Source: Limnomonas spitsbergensis (lineage: Eukaryota > Chlorophyta > Chlorophyceae > Chlamydomonadales). Taken from it: a stretch of DNA of 64,000 nt. The DNA lies in assembly GCA_037349105.1 (NCBI GenBank), contig JAYJMM010000105.1, positions 2,170,001 through 2,234,000 of the forward strand, read 5' to 3'. This document shows, one piece after another, positions 46,926-59,727 of this stretch (its first letter is position 1; every line of letters begins with the position of its first letter). Position numbers and translations under genes: made by a program. The notes under the pieces were generated by a model. The model did no database searches. It worked only from the letters and a program-made list of their open reading frames with translations, and had not been told where the DNA came from.

Positions 46926-48823
46926 ATGCTCTTTTCCGCTTTTGTTGCCCTAGTAGCTGTATGCCATGCCAAGACAGGAGGCGAGGAGATCACGAATAAG
47001 GTGGACACGTCAGTTCCAAGGGAACTTGCGTTTTCGAAACTGATGTCGCCACGTCTTGCTTCGCAGGTGTTCTTCGATCTCGAGATCGATGGTGTACCTG
47101 CAGGTGGGAAAGCGAGGAAACCCCACCAACTGGCAAGATCTGGCCTGCATTCCCGCTTTGCCAGACCGCGTTTCACATCACGGGCGCTACCTTGACGTCG
47201 GATTTGCTAATTTTGCAGGTCGCGTTGTGATGGGCCTGTTCGGATCTGTCGTTCCCAAGACAGTGGAGAACTTCCGTGCCTTGTGCACGGGAGAGAAGGG
47301 CCAGGGAACCTCTGGAAAGCCTTTGCACTACAAGGGATCTGCCTTCCACCGCATCATTCCTCAAGTAAGAAGGGGCCCCGCAAGATTCGGCACCACAAAC
47401 TGCTAATCCTGGCCCAGCGAAGGCAGGAATCAGCATGAGGGAGGCAGGCTCAGACATGGTCTGGCATGAAGGGGAGAACAGAGCCATGGCGGCAAAAACG
47501 TACCCCCGATCTTCTTCCCCCGTTCTAACCATGCTCATATCCCCTGGAACATGTCCCACAAGCAAGAAACAAGCATGCTGAGGACTGAGGAGTCATATAT
47601 GGGCCTTTGACTTGGAACTTCCTGGTTGGGGGCCATTGTATCGTGTTGTGCAGCCATATCACCGGTCATGCTTAGAACATGACCTCTGATCCTCCCCGCG
47701 CCCCTCTTTCAGTTCATGATCCAGGGTGGAGATTTCACCCGCGGTGATGGCACTGGTGGCGAGTCCATCTACGGGTCTCGCTTCCCTGTGAGTGCTTTCG
47801 TGAAATCTGCCCATTGCTCATAGCATGCTTGTATCTCACATAGCATGCTGACTGACAGTTGTGCTCATTGCTGATGCTTCATGTGTTACATATTTTGTGC
47901 ATGGCTGACTCCTTTCCCTGCTACTGCTACACCAATGACGACTTCAAATCGTCGTGGACGGATAGGATGAGAACTTCAAGGTATTGTGCGATCCCACGTT
48001 TGTCTAGTCTCCCTGGTTTGTCATTGTGCAATGATCAACTCATTGCAAAATAGCTGTTGTAGATTAATGGCCAATTGGCCATGCCGAGGGCCGCATTATA
48101 ATCATGTTTTCACCTCGTGCTTGTCATGCAACCTCATTGGAGGCCCTGATCATGACGCGCATGTGGGCACAAGACGACAGAACCTGCCAAAATGAATATC
48201 TGTAACATTCCCCCCATGGTTACCATATTTCCCCCCCCGCCGTTCCCGTTCACTTTCTGTTTCCCTTGCAGCTGAAGCACACTGCCCCTGGATACCTGTC
48301 CATGGCCAATGCTGGCCCTGATACCAACGGGTCTCAGTTCTTCATCACCACCGTTACCACCTCATGGCTGGACGGAAAGCACACTGTGTTTGGCAAGAGT
48401 AAGCAAGATTGTTAGACATGTTTTGAACAATCTTGCTTGTGAAGATTCTGAACAAAATTGGAAGGATACTGGACTTCCTAATCGCTTTATTTCCCCCCTC
48501 GCAGTCATTGAGGGCATGGACGTCATCTACAAGGTGCTGGGGGGGGGGGGGCAACATGTGATTGATTCTTTGCGTGGCCGACTGTGCAATATTTGTATTA
48601 CTAGCATTGTGACCTAAGAACACAGTGAAGGTCTTAACTGAAAACCTGTTACTTGAATTCTCTCAACCGGTAGCATGTGTCTGCAGGAAGCTTTGACTTG
48701 TGGTTGATTTCCTTAGCCTGACTGTCTATGTTTGGCCTTTTGTAGATTGAGGGCCTTGGATCTGGCTCAGGCAAGCCCTCCAAGAAGGTAACCATTGCAG
48801 ACTCCGGCGAGCTATCCTTGTAA
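46926..48823 (+). CDS. Secretory-pathway cyclophilin (peptidyl-prolyl isomerase B-like)
   Basis: Peptidyl-prolyl cis-trans isomerase. Exons 46926-47000, 47067-47103, 47219-47364, 47713-47787, 47966-47980, 48272-48398, 48505-48533, 48746-48823, all GT-AG and in phase; 193 residues. The start [15 protein letters not shown] is a cleavable signal peptide. The domain is complete: [64 protein letters not shown] (catalytic Arg, Phe, Met, Gln), [26 protein letters not shown] (Trp and His of the site), IIEGMDVI. The C-terminus GELSL is not a KDEL-type signal, so it may be secreted or retained otherwise. Exon 5 is only 15 bp (DENFK), and two exons encode 10-12 residues. Downstream intron starts with a G-run at 48540. 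Confidence 0.95.
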
Positions 48824-49213
48824 TCGCCTACGCCTGGAAGAGTTGTTTCGCACGCGTATCTGGGCATGTTGGTTATATCATTCAGATTGTGATCGGAGGA
48901 AGTAAATGTAACATCGTCGAGTCAGAACTTCTGATTTTGTTGTACCCAACGAGCCAGCTTTTTGCCAACAAGTGTATAAAGGCTGCATCAGCTGTAGTGC
49001 GTATGTCTGGCTATTCTCTGCTGCAGTTGCTGGTTCACAGCTTTCCTAAGCACTTCATTGTCAACGCCACTGAGACTTGAGTGTGCATTGAAACAACATC
49101 TGGCAGACTGGCCAAACTGTCAGCCACCTAGATGGTCCGCAGATCTTTTAGCATAGGACATGAGAACCCCCTACTTCCGGTAGGTGGGCTCTCAGAAATG
49201 TAGGTACGCAAAC

Positions 49214-49446
49214 AGTCAATCACATGACACCTCCTGGCCATGCTGCAAAAGCTCGGCCGCATGGGTCCCAACTGTCTGGTCGGGAGGAAAGAAACTTCAG
49301 ATATGCAAACAGTGAAACAAGCCGTTGCATTAGTCTTTCCCGATTTACAAACAGATTCAAAGTACACTCAATTTATGGCTGGGCGGAATGGGCGCTTAAG
49401 CGGCCGAGCCTTCTTGTGCATGGCCCAGAGGTGTAACGTCATTGAC
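49214..49446. repeat. Two SINE-like tails in inverted arrangement
   Basis: 49214-49292 is a minus-strand copy (GTCAATCACATGACACC ... GCTCGGCCGCATGGG ... CTGTCTGGTCGGGAGGAAAG) and 49381-49446 is a plus-strand copy (GCGGCCGAGCCTTCTTGTGC ... GAGGTGTAACGTCATTGAC). The copies point away from each other with tails outward. Confidence 0.7.
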
Positions 49447-51996
49447 TCAATTTATGCCAATTAGATAGGGGACTTGGCCCATCCGCTGATGCCTGGCAGT
49501 TGCTAGGTATACATACACACTATCACAGCGAAGCAAAGTAATATGATGCCACAAAAAAACTCGGATGCGCCTACATCTGCTTCTAGAAGTCGTTCACCTC
49601 GGCCTCAGTGTGCCATGGATGTCGAAATCTACGCCTTTTTAGGCTGCTTGCTGTACCATGAGTACCACCTGCACAAGTGAGCATCATATCTCAGGTTACC
49701 ATTCACAATCATATCCACTCAGAATCTCAGATCCCATATTCCTTCCAGGCATGCCAGAGACCTCATAGCTGCACAGAGTTATAGATCAGGCTTCACGGAT
49801 TCCGCCTCATGATAAGACCCGGGGCATGGACTGACATCCGACTTTCAGATTTCAGCCCGACAATACAGCTGATGCACACTGGCGTGTCAGTCATCACAGC
49901 GCGTCAGGTACAACCCACACACAACATGCCTGCGATAATCACTGTCCATAAATCTACACGGCCTTCAATCAAACAAAACAGCATTCCACACTTCTGCTTC
50001 CTCTCTTCCTCACGGTCACACTATCGGCCCTTTCTCAAAGCCATTGGGTGTTTGTGTAGACATTGTAACTCCTAAGCACAGCACAGGTTACGCTGCCTCA
50101 CCTTGATAGTTGGTACTGCTGTACGGCTTCGTTGCAGACATGGCAGGAGAGAAGCAGGTAGTTACGAGGTTGCACAACCTGCGCAAAAACAAAATGTATA
50201 CTTGGGCGGGCATGCACTTCATGCCTGCAGCTTTATACAGGGAAGGACTGACCCAGCCACCAGGCTTTTCATAGCTCTGTATCACCGGTTAGGTGTATTT
50301 GATACACATTTCAGATAATTATGTCAGATAATTATGTTAACATGGTTGCAATAGAGCATAATAGTAAGATGCAGTACCGTTGGCCAGCCTAGCATTGCTT
50401 TGGAATGTTTTGCTTTGTCATTCATCCACCGTTATTTTGATTCGAAAGGAGCAAGATAAACATTCTCATGCAGGTGATTACACACTGCAGTTGTGTGTGG
50501 ATCTGGAGGCAACCTACTCACCCAAGCAAACCTCATAAACAAGCAGCTGTAGACACACATAGCTGCAACAACATGAAAATGGCGCCGGTTAACAGTCGGA
50601 ATGTGTTCCTGAACAGTACACAATTGTTGTTACGGCCTACAAGGCGTGATAATCACAGAAATTGCCAGGAACAAACATGACATTCTTCCCTCATTTCCAG
50701 TCAAATTTGCTTGGGCTTGGTTCCCACGAGCATGGCAGGTGCCCCCCCTCGTGACTGAAATCATAAAAATATGGCCCTCAACACACTCACTGGCGGTCAT
50801 GTTGGGGGACAACTGCTCTGCGGGTTTTTTCATGTCTGCCAGACCAGCAGCTACAAAGCCCCTGTGCGTAAATGAGCACTTGTTAGGACATCAGTGGTAA
50901 CATAGCATTTGCTTTCGGTTATATCGTCCTAATGTTGCATCAACAGGGGCATGCATGGCCTGGGCAGCTGCTGCCTGCCCAGAAAGGTATGGAACCCTAT
51001 TCTAGGGCATGAAGCAGCACTTTCTCAGCCTGAAATATGAATGAGATTCTTAGGCTGAAGCGATGTCATCATGGCAACACAATCGTAAATGATGACGATT
51101 CCGATTGGAGTGGAGCGACCATCGACGGTGGTAGGTTTTGGCCTCACCAATTTGCGACGGGCCCCCAGAAGTGAGTCGTCCTGCAGTTTGCACAATATCA
51201 TGACACTCTCCTTGTATTTTGCTATCCATCACGCGCGATTCGGCAGCACAACACTCACTTAGGACCAGTTGGCGAGTTCCAGAATGTCCTCAACGCGACC
51301 GACATGTTGGGATGTTTAGACGACGACTAAATCAAGAGCGTTCTGATCGCTTTGAGCACAGGATAGGCAGACACGTACACGTGACGAGCTGGAGGACGGT
51401 CAGAAAGGGAACGGTGACGGAGTTGCCGTATTCCGTTGCGTGAATGATGGTAGGGGTCAGGGGTGGGGTGGGGTGGGGTCACAGGTAGGGATCGTCAGCT
51501 GCCATCCTCCGGGACCACCGGGACCACCAGACACCATCACATCTTCAGTGTATTTAGGTGTGCACCATACCTCCTTTGGCAGGCAGGCCATTGGGCAGCA
51601 GCAGTCACCACAGCAGGTCCGATTGGGACCAAACCTTGACAGGCGACGATTGACCAGTCGGGCCACGGGTGCCGGTCGGTGGCCGCATAAGCAATACTGG
51701 CTGCATCAGACCGTACTTTTCATAGGCCATAGCATATCTGAATCGTGGCTGAAGCTCACAAAAGCAAACAGTGTGCCATCCATGCAGTCCCAAGCCCCCC
51801 CCCCCAAGGATCCTTTTTCCCCCTACTATTACCCGGAACCCTGCCCCAGTTCTACTTATTAGTCCAGTAGTCCAATACCAGTACCGGTTATGGATAAATT
51901 AACATGCTGATGGTCTCTGCCCCACTTTCAATTGATCGCCATGGAGCCGGCTTGGACGCCAAATTAGCCTTTTCCCATTCCCTAAATGCTGGCCAA

Positions 51997-52075
51997 TCAA
52001 TAACGTTACACTGTTACACCTCTGGGCCCTGCTAAAAATGGGTCGCATGGGCGCCCAACCACTCTGGGCGCCAAA
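51997..52075 (-). repeat. SINE-like family tail, reversed
   Basis: Complement of the tail: AACGTTACACTGTTACACCT then CTGGGCCCTGCTAAAAATGGG and GCATGGGCGCCCAACC. Confidence 0.7.
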
Positions 52076-52396
52076 AGGGGGTGAGAAAAAAACACCAGGG
52101 GAAATAAAATCATTACAAAAAAGACGTATCGTTAGGGTCCAGCATTTACCCATGGCATTTACCTTGAAGATGGGAAGCTAATTAGGAATTTCATTTGCCT
52201 ACCCTAAACTGCAGACACTGTCACACCGGAAGGGTGGAGGCTCTAGACCTGAGCAGCAAAACCTGACCCCGCTATGTCCTGCATGCTGCTCCAACCAGGT
52301 TCAACTTAAGGCAGACTTCCAGCGATCACTGATGTGCCGATTGGGTGCTGGGGTAACCCCAAAACAACCGAAATTCAAAGATCACCCAGCAGTTTT

Positions 52397-52679
52397 TGGG
52401 AGCGGGAATGGGCAGGTCCCTCGAACGGTGCTAGAAACTTCTTCGAGTTGTACCGGGGCAAGCTTGGGTGGGATGCCTTGCCTTTTGTGGAAGACGTGGT
52501 GGATATCGTTGAAGCGTAGACGTTCTCAGAGGCTGGAACTTCCTTTGCCTTTCCTTTCCAGCCTTTTGTCTGTCATTTCACTATATTTACCCCTTTTCCT
52601 TCTTTTTCTGCCCCTTTTCGTTAGGCGCCCACGTGGCGGAGCCTTTTAGAGCAGAGCCCAGAGGTGTAACGTCATTGAC
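52397..52679 (+). mobile_element. SINE-like element, near-complete copy
   Basis: Body begins GAGCGGGAATGGGCAGGTCC, shares GGGTGGGATGCC...TTTTGTGGAAG with the 6-kb copy, then a long pyrimidine tract and the tail GGAGCCTTTTAGAGCAG ... GAGGTGTAACGTCATTGAC. Confidence 0.7.
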
Positions 52680-52699
52680 CCAGCGTTGGTAATTCTGAA

Positions 52700-52851
52700 G
52701 GTTTCCCTGCATCCATGTTGTTTCCTTTTCTCCTTTTCCTCTCTTCTCCCCCCTGCTTTCCTTTTACTATCATTTTATATCCAACTAGGCAGTTGGGAGT
52801 CCATGTGTTTAGGCCTTTTTAGGCAGGGCCGATAGGTGTCATGTCATTGAC
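52700..52851 (+). repeat. SINE-like family pyrimidine tract and tail
   Basis: A CT-rich tract, then AGTTGGGAGTCCATGTG, TTTAGGCAGGGCC and AGGTGTCATGTCATTGACC. Truncated copy immediately after the previous element. Confidence 0.65.
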
Positions 52852-53041
52852 CTGATTCCACGGTGGTTTCCCTGACCTAGTTTTGAAATTCAGTGCCTTC
52901 AGAGATGCTGCCGGTAGCCGAGTAGTCAGGAGACAGCCACGCGATAGGCTCTGGGCAGCTGGAAATTGCCTGCATAAATTCCTCCTGACCGGCGAACATG
53001 AAACACGCCCGGCCAGTAAATGTCATGTGAACAAGATGTTA

Positions 53042-53150
53042 TTGCCGTTACACCTGAAGGCCCTGCTTAAAAGGCTCAGCTGCATGGGCATGGAACTGTC
53101 TGGTCGGGAGAAAGGGAAATTAATGAAAGGAAAGTAAAATAAGGAAGCAA
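53042..53150 (-). repeat. SINE-like family tail, reversed
   Basis: GCCGTTACACCTGAAGGCCC, AAAAGGCTCAGCTGCATGGG, CTGTCTGGTCGGGAGAAAGG, then a purine-rich tract (complement of the family's pyrimidine tract). Confidence 0.7.
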
Positions 53151-53470
53151 TTGTAAAAGGCTGAAAACAAAAGAAAGTTCGCCCCCCCAGCCCCTCAAGA
53201 GTGCAGCTTCAGTAAAAATGTGCGGCCCCAGTAATTTTCTCCCTCAGGTGAGAGGAGGGAAACCCGAACAGCACAGAGCTGATTAACGATGCATACCGGT
53301 AAGCGAGCAAGCTCACCTTGCATGAAATAACTCATTCCTTGGTAACTGTACAAAAAACGGTTATGATGACGGTATAGAGCAGCCTGCCAGCTCTGCCAGC
53401 ATCAACACTGCCAGTTAGTGGCCATCTGCTCAGCCGCCACAAAGTAAAGGGTCGACCAGGAAACCATAGA

Positions 53471-53755
53471 GAGCGGGGATAGGCAGTCCACCCGGACCGT
53501 ACCACAGACGGCCACGAGTTGCATGAGGGCAGGTATCAGTGGGTCGCCCTTGCTTAATAGCTTATGGAGCACGTGGTAGATGGCATTGCAGAGGCTGGGG
53601 ATACCTTTGACCGCCCTTATTTTCCAGCTTTTGTCTGATCCTCAAATATTCCTTTTATTCCCTTCTTTTGTATACCTTTTCCCCCAACCTGACAGTTGGG
53701 TGCCCATGCTGCCGAGCCCTGTGCTCAGGGCCCATTCGCGTTCTGTCGTTGATCT
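53471..53755 (+). mobile_element. SINE-like element, diverged near-complete copy
   Basis: Aligns by eye with 52397-52679: GAGCGGGGATAGGCAG at the start, GAGTTGCATGAGGGCAGG, ACGTGGTAGATGGCATTG, a pyrimidine tract, GACAGTTGGGTGCCCATGC and a mutated tail. Confidence 0.6.
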
Positions 53756-54814
53756 CGCAGACTACCGTCGTAAGTCCCCTGCTGATCTCTTTTGCAACCA
53801 CGCCACATTTTGCGATTGGGGCTATTCCTTTGCAGTATGGGTTCATTCCCACACCACTGATCTGTGGTTGTGCACTGGTTGCTTGCGCAGGGCGGGCAAC
53901 CTTTGTAGCTTGCTGTCCCGAGGGGGGGCAAAAATCTAAATACACCCCATCATCGAAAGTTGTACAGCTTGACGAGAGTCTTTAATATATTTTCTTAAAA
54001 TTGTTTTTGGCCCAGGGGGCTGGGAGTTATGGAGGGTCAAAGTGAGAGGGGGGAGAGGGGGGTATTTAAAGAGGATTTTTGGAAATTCTGATAACTTTTT
54101 GGTTAAACATCAGATTGAGACGATAGCTTCACCGTTGCATACCTACTGTCATTTGTTACAGATATGCATCATGAAAAAATCACACAGAAAACCAGACCCC
54201 TCTTAACATGCAATTTTGGCATGGGGGTGTGTCATGGCTCCGGAACCACATGCACCGTTGTGCGTACACCCATTATGGACTCACACGGTGTAGCTGCATT
54301 GGTACTTGCTATGAATCAAGCAATGACAACCTGCTGTGAGCATCGTTTGAAGGTCTTAAATTCACAGACAACCCAGTAGCCCTAAGAAATCACCAACAGG
54401 GGAAAGAGTGCAAGAGAGTAGCTGAGAAGCTGGCCAAGGAGAACACGACGAAGCGACAGGGCACAATCACATCATTATACTCCTCTTTTGCTCCTGCTAC
54501 TCCCTCAACTCTTGCTCCTGCTGCTGCTGCTGCTGTCGAGCATGCGGCTGTCGAGCATGCGGCTGTCGCCGAGCCTCTCGCTCTTGTAGCAGCTGCTGGC
54601 TAATCAAGCTATCAGCTATGCGGTTGCACGTCAGAGCGCACATCTTGTTGCGCCAATCTGGGGAAGCCTGTAGCTTGGAACCAAGTGGTGCTGAGGCATG
54701 CGGCTTCTGTGGCATTGTGTGTGACGCCAGGATATCAGGCCTGTGCAAAATGGACTTGGGCAGAGATCTACCAGCGGCACGCTAGCAGTTGATTCCCGCT
54801 GCCCCCTGATGTAC

Positions 54815-55030
54815 AAGATGTCAAATGCGGCTGCTGAGAAGGGTTCTGCCAACAATCCTTGCACCAACAGACCAGGGGCTTGCACCATCTGCATGAGCAT
54901 CGCGGGTACCATCCGCCCTTATGTGTGGAGCTATCACTTCGTAGGTCACATGGAGTCAGCCCACCCTGGTCAGGAGCTGACGGAGGCAGATGTGACGAGA
55001 TATGCCATCAGCGCTGAGGAGTTAAAGGGG
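54815..55030 (+). pseudogene. Zinc-finger fragment of a probable transposon-related protein
   Basis: One frame encodes NRPGACTICMSIAG followed by VWSYHFVGHMESAHPGQELT: a C-x2-C ... H-x3-H-x4-H zinc-finger-like block with an aromatic VW-x-Y before the first His, as seen in zinc-finger segments of some DNA-transposon-associated proteins (KDZ-like or hAT-like). The frame stays open only from 54743 to 55114 and no transposase core is present. It is preceded by a CTG-rich tract. The class assignment is a guess from the motif. Confidence 0.3.
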
Positions 55031-56404
55031 GGGGCAAGGAGCTCCCCAAGAAGCAGAAGACCACTAGACCAGGCTTCTGAAGCAGCACATCAGCACGCTC
55101 AAGTTAGATGCTAGTTTGATGCCATTCATGCGTGAGTCCTCTCGTTTTTGGAGCCTCGTGGTCTCTAGCGAGGATAGGTAGTTGGCAGGTGGTAGCTAAA
55201 GCAATGGTTTCTTCTTTTGTTTCACCGCTTGCTATTTGTGAACCATCTACATTTATCGACACTTTTAGAAGCACACTGATGAGCTGATTGAAAGTGATCC
55301 CGCTCCCTTCCTTAAATAATGATTACTGACTGAGAAATTAAGGTTTTACTAGGTTCCGGAGGCGGGGGGGGGCAGGGGTTGCTTCCCCTTTCTTTATGAT
55401 GGGGTGTTTGACTTTCTTTTCTGCCCACCCCTCGTGCTATCCTAGTTCGTTTTTTTTGCAATAGTCTTTCTTAAGCTGGAACAGTTTTACGGACACCTGT
55501 CGTGTCACTCGTGTTCATAGTGTTTATGATAAATTAGGCTCCTCTGGACTTTCGGTAAATTATTATTAATGAGATTGTTCCAGCAGTTAGTGAGTCAGGA
55601 TTCATCATGGTCTTTGTCTGATAGGAGTGATGGCACGAGGCGTAAGGTGCTTTCTGGTGCAACAGTGTAAGTTCCGCTGAGGTCCAATTCTATTTCCCAT
55701 GCGTGACACTGACTGTCAAACCGTTGCCGGTAGACTACCAAAAGTGATCTGCCATGCAGACCTTGGATAGCAGGCTGCTGGCCAGGATGGCCATCATCCT
55801 TTTCCTTAGCACAGAATGTGGCAAATACCAGTATCGTTGAATATTGTTGAGGCCGCATCAAGTATCAACCGGTATTTGAATCTGTGCACCGGTACAAGTT
55901 TGTTGGAACAAATTCATGGGCAGTATCCACTAGCTCCTTCAACCCAGTGGAAGGAGCCTGCTTTCCAGGCGTGTAGGAGTTACTGCAGCGAGGCCAATAT
56001 CTGTTTGACTTAAACATGTTTGATGAATCATGCGATACGGGGGATGACGCATTGACGACGCTGCAACTCGACGAAGATAGGGCCTCTCCTGAGTCGACAA
56101 GCCAGCACGGACTGGCTGCAGTCATGTCAGAGGCTCACAGGATCAAGCACATCAAATCGTAGTATAAAGTAGTCGAGGTCCGAGTCTAGTGAGACTCTGG
56201 TAGCACTTGTAGTTGGGCGCGAGAGTGTGAACGAACTGAACATGCTGGGAAGGACATTTGGAGGGAGAACATGCTCACAACAGCCAGACTGGGTCACCGC
56301 AGAGTACTTAACATCTTGAAACATAGCATGCTTCAAAATCGCTGATCCGTAGACTTTGTGACACCAATATTTCTGAGGGCTCTTCCAGCCAATGCAACCA
56401 GCTG

Positions 56405-59400
56405 ATGCTGCGATTTTCGCACAGAGCGTCCATCTGGACTCGAGGACAGCCTTCGCTTAGATTAGCGACCCCAGGTACCGGTAGCGACCCTTGCTTCAAG
56501 GTGATGCAGAACCCCGTGGCGCCAGCCTCACTTTCGCTGGCCTTTGCAGCAGCGTCGCCTCCGTTGCGGTCGATCAAAACGTCGTCATTCAACGGCACGA
56601 CCGTGCATCAGCTGCAAAGCTGGCTGGTACGTGTGATCGGCGCATCCAGGTCGATGCGGCCATGAGGTTGCTCAAAAGCGCTGCGTCGTCCCCTCACAAC
56701 CCCTACCGCATGCCGACCCAGATTCTGCGACCCCACACAGGAGCTGTACGGTGTAGACATTAATGGCTATGGGAAAGGGTTAGCCAAGACTGTGGGTGAT
56801 CTGTTTGAAGAGGTAAGCTACACATGGGTGCCTCTGAGTGTGGAAAACGGGTGGGTCCTGCCACCATGCGGCATGCGCCAACCGCACCATGTGCTCCCAT
56901 GCAATGCACAGGCCGGGAAGCGAGAAAGCGTGCTGGATATCGAGGACGGACGTGCGCTGCGGGTTGTAAGGGTCCTTAGCCTTCATGTGATCAATCAAAG
57001 GGGACAGGTACGTGTGGGTTAGACAGGGTCTGTGATCGGGATAAACATCACATGAGTACGTGACTGACTGGTAACAGTGTACATTGAACTGCTGGGACTT
57101 TAGAGACAAAAGCTGTACTGCAACATGGTGTTGCTAACTTACACGGCATTCAAACGATTGAAGGGAGGGGTAAGCCTAAATGTATAATAATACAGAATAC
57201 GGGAGTGACCATGCGTCAGCATCATGGTGCTTCGATGAAGCTTGCATGCATCTTCCGGCCATATCGCTTACAACATCAGTAGCCTGAGCTGGAACACGAG
57301 GGTGGGCTGGAGAGAGGGGACCAGGCATGTCCTAGCTAAACACTTCTTCAGCTGGAGATAAATGCTATACAAAAGATTGATTAGGACGCTGCAGGCTCGC
57401 TTTGCTGGCAAGCTTTGCAGGACACTCTTATGAGCATCAGCGGCAAGTAAGCTTGAATGAACTATCAGCCGTGAAGATGTCCTTGCTGAGCGCCATGTCA
57501 CATTGAACGCTCATGCTGCCGAAGCTTCGGATAAACTTTCTCACCTAAGCCATGTGCGCATGGACATTGTATTATTGTGGTGCATTCCATGGGTTTTTCT
57601 TCATGTTTTAGAAGCTAGTGACTTGTCAGTCAGACATGCCATGGTTTTTGATGGGGAGTGGTCGGGGCGCTTGGCGCTCAATCAGGTCCTAGGAGGACAA
57701 TGTAAAAACAGCCATAGTTTAATGGCTTGATATGAGATCTGGCTCTAACAGGGGGGTGAGCGCTCCGCATATTAAGGATGGTGCTTATGCCCATGCCCGA
57801 CGCCAGACACTGGATACAACGAGCTTCGTAAGGTTTTTCTCGTGTGCTGCTGCCACGTCGGTAAGGTTGACCATTGCAGAGTTATTAGTCGGGGATGCCA
57901 GAGGGGGAATGTGTAAGAGTCTATTATCGGTTGGCATGGTCGCAAATCCTGCATGTCCCGGGACCGCTACCCACGGACTAAAACGTTCATACCGTTAAAT
58001 ATTGTGTGAACAAGGCCTGGAATCCTTGAGGTGTGAAACAATACCATCCATGCAGGTCCTGTTTGAGGAGGAGCAGATCCTGCCAGATGGACGCTCGCGA
58101 TGCCGCAACGTTGCTCTTTCAGAGAAGCTGATTGGGGACGAGGACTGGCGACACGCTGTCCAACGCGCAGTTTCTGAGGAGCTGGGATCCATACTACCGG
58201 AAGAATACGAGGTGGGCGGTGTGGGAAAGTTTGAACAGGGACAAAGGGTGTAGCCGCCCTCTCTTGGATAAGCCAAACGGTGTTTGTATGATTGTACACT
58301 GTGCCACATTGGGAGGCTGCAGGGCAGCTACCACTGGGCCGGTGGGGGACCTAAAATCTGAAGGTCAAGGGCCCAAGCAGCGGCAGGGCTAGGTGCACCT
58401 GGCCTCCTTGTCCGCAGGCCGTGATTCAGCGACGCGCACTCAAATGCACAGTGCAACTCACCCATTGATGATGGTGTCGGGAGGTAGGGAGGTAGGGACC
58501 CCATGTTGATGAAAACCACCTTGTCCAGATGTGGGGGACCTTTCTGCACACCCGGCATAAGTTGCCAAGGGGGAGGAGTATGAAGGGGAGGAGCACGTGT
58601 GTGAATGTGTGGACAAACCCACCTGTATACTGTCCGAGCCGTCAGCCTGGGCAGGGTTTGCCTTGTCCATCATCACATATTTCAGATATTGAGGAGGCCC
58701 TGTCAGAGCTGTAGGTCAGGAAGGAAAGACCATGGCATATGCTAGAACTGCATGTGGACTGTCCATTTCATGAGTACTGATTCAGGTGTGGAACCCTGGA
58801 TGTAGATTTTCAGGCTCTGCTTGGCTGGAGGCTCTTTGCATGGGTTTCTGTTTGCACTGCGACCCTATTGGTCACTTGATTTTTGCCGCTGCTGCAATCG
58901 AGAAGCTCGTCAGCTGGCCTAGATCTCCTCAATGTTTTCAAACAGTTTGGATTGTCTTGATTAGCAGTGAGCCATTGTGTAGGATCTGCCTGTGTGTCCC
59001 TGGGGGAAATAAATCCCATACTATAGACGGTAATATACTGAATATACATCAACGTATAACCACGTGCAGGTTACTATCTTCGACGAGTCCTACAAGCTCC
59101 TAACGCACAAATCCTTCTCCATGTCGTATCCCAACCTGCCCACAAAATACATCATCCACCGCGTCTCTGCTAAGGTGAGAGCTGCCCTCAACATGTGTCA
59201 TGCACTGCAGGATAGAGGGCTGCCCTGCAAGCCATACATCTGCCGACTTGCATGCACATCACACTCCGCCCACGTGTCTCGAGTGCAGCTAGGTGTGTTC
59301 CTGTCCCGGTAAATTTTATATTTGTATGGTCCGTGATTCTAAGACAAACTTTCTTGAAGGGGGGGGATTCAGCGAGCCTCCCATTTCGGTGGAAACAGGG

Positions 59401-59727
59401 TGTGTGGCTACCCGCAGCAAGAGCTACTCGAGCCCCCTGGGCCATGAGGGGCCAGCCCTGATGCTGGCCTCGTCTTCCTCAACCCCAATGCTGCAGTGCT
59501 GATTTGCTGCAGACCTGTTGGATGGGTGCACAAACTAGACACTATACCCTCGCCGAGGCCCGCTGTGCGTCCACTGCCCCTCCCCCTCTGTTTGCCTGCA
59601 GGTCACCAACATACCCCAGGTGCCTTTCTCGACGTTTGAGCCACGTCCGGGCGGTCGACTCGTCACCAACTGGGTGTGGCGGAGCTTGCAAGAAGACACG
59701 CCCGACTTATCCTACTCGTCCACGTGA
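56405..59727 (+). CDS. Nudix-like domain protein of plant/algal type
   Basis: Resembles uncharacterised plant and algal proteins with a Nudix-like fold. Exons 56405-56626, 56741-56812, 56912-57007, 58056-58211, 59070-59174, 59602-59727, all GT-AG and phase 0 throughout; 258 residues. The N-terminal ~60 residues (MLRFSHRASIWTR...) are Arg/Ser/Ala-rich, likely an organelle transit peptide. Then HQLQSWLELYGVDINGYGKG (a small helical domain), KRESVLDIEDGRALRVVRVL (first strand), RCRNVALSEKLIGDEDW, a degenerate Nudix box around AVQRAVSEELGSIL (the Glu after the box Arg is Ala; EE-x-G is kept), SYPNLPTKYIIHRVSAKV and FSTFEPRPGG...NWVWRSL. The altered box makes ordinary pyrophosphohydrolase activity doubtful. 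Intron 3 (about 1 kb) and intron 4 contain no further phase-compatible exon that I can support. Confidence 0.75.

Larger units (their letters stand above)
48824..56404. other. Repeat-rich 7.6-kb region without recognised intact gene
   Basis: Holds most copies of the SINE-like family in the window, a CTG-rich tract (54500-54600) and a zinc-finger transposon-like remnant (54815-55030). No exon chain with family motifs could be built on either strand. Confidence 0.55.

Noticed and set aside
58681..58711. Candidate exon IEEALSEL between Nudix exons 4 and 5
   Set aside because: After the AG acceptor the phase needed for IEEALSEL does not match phase 0, and exons 4 and 5 join well without it.
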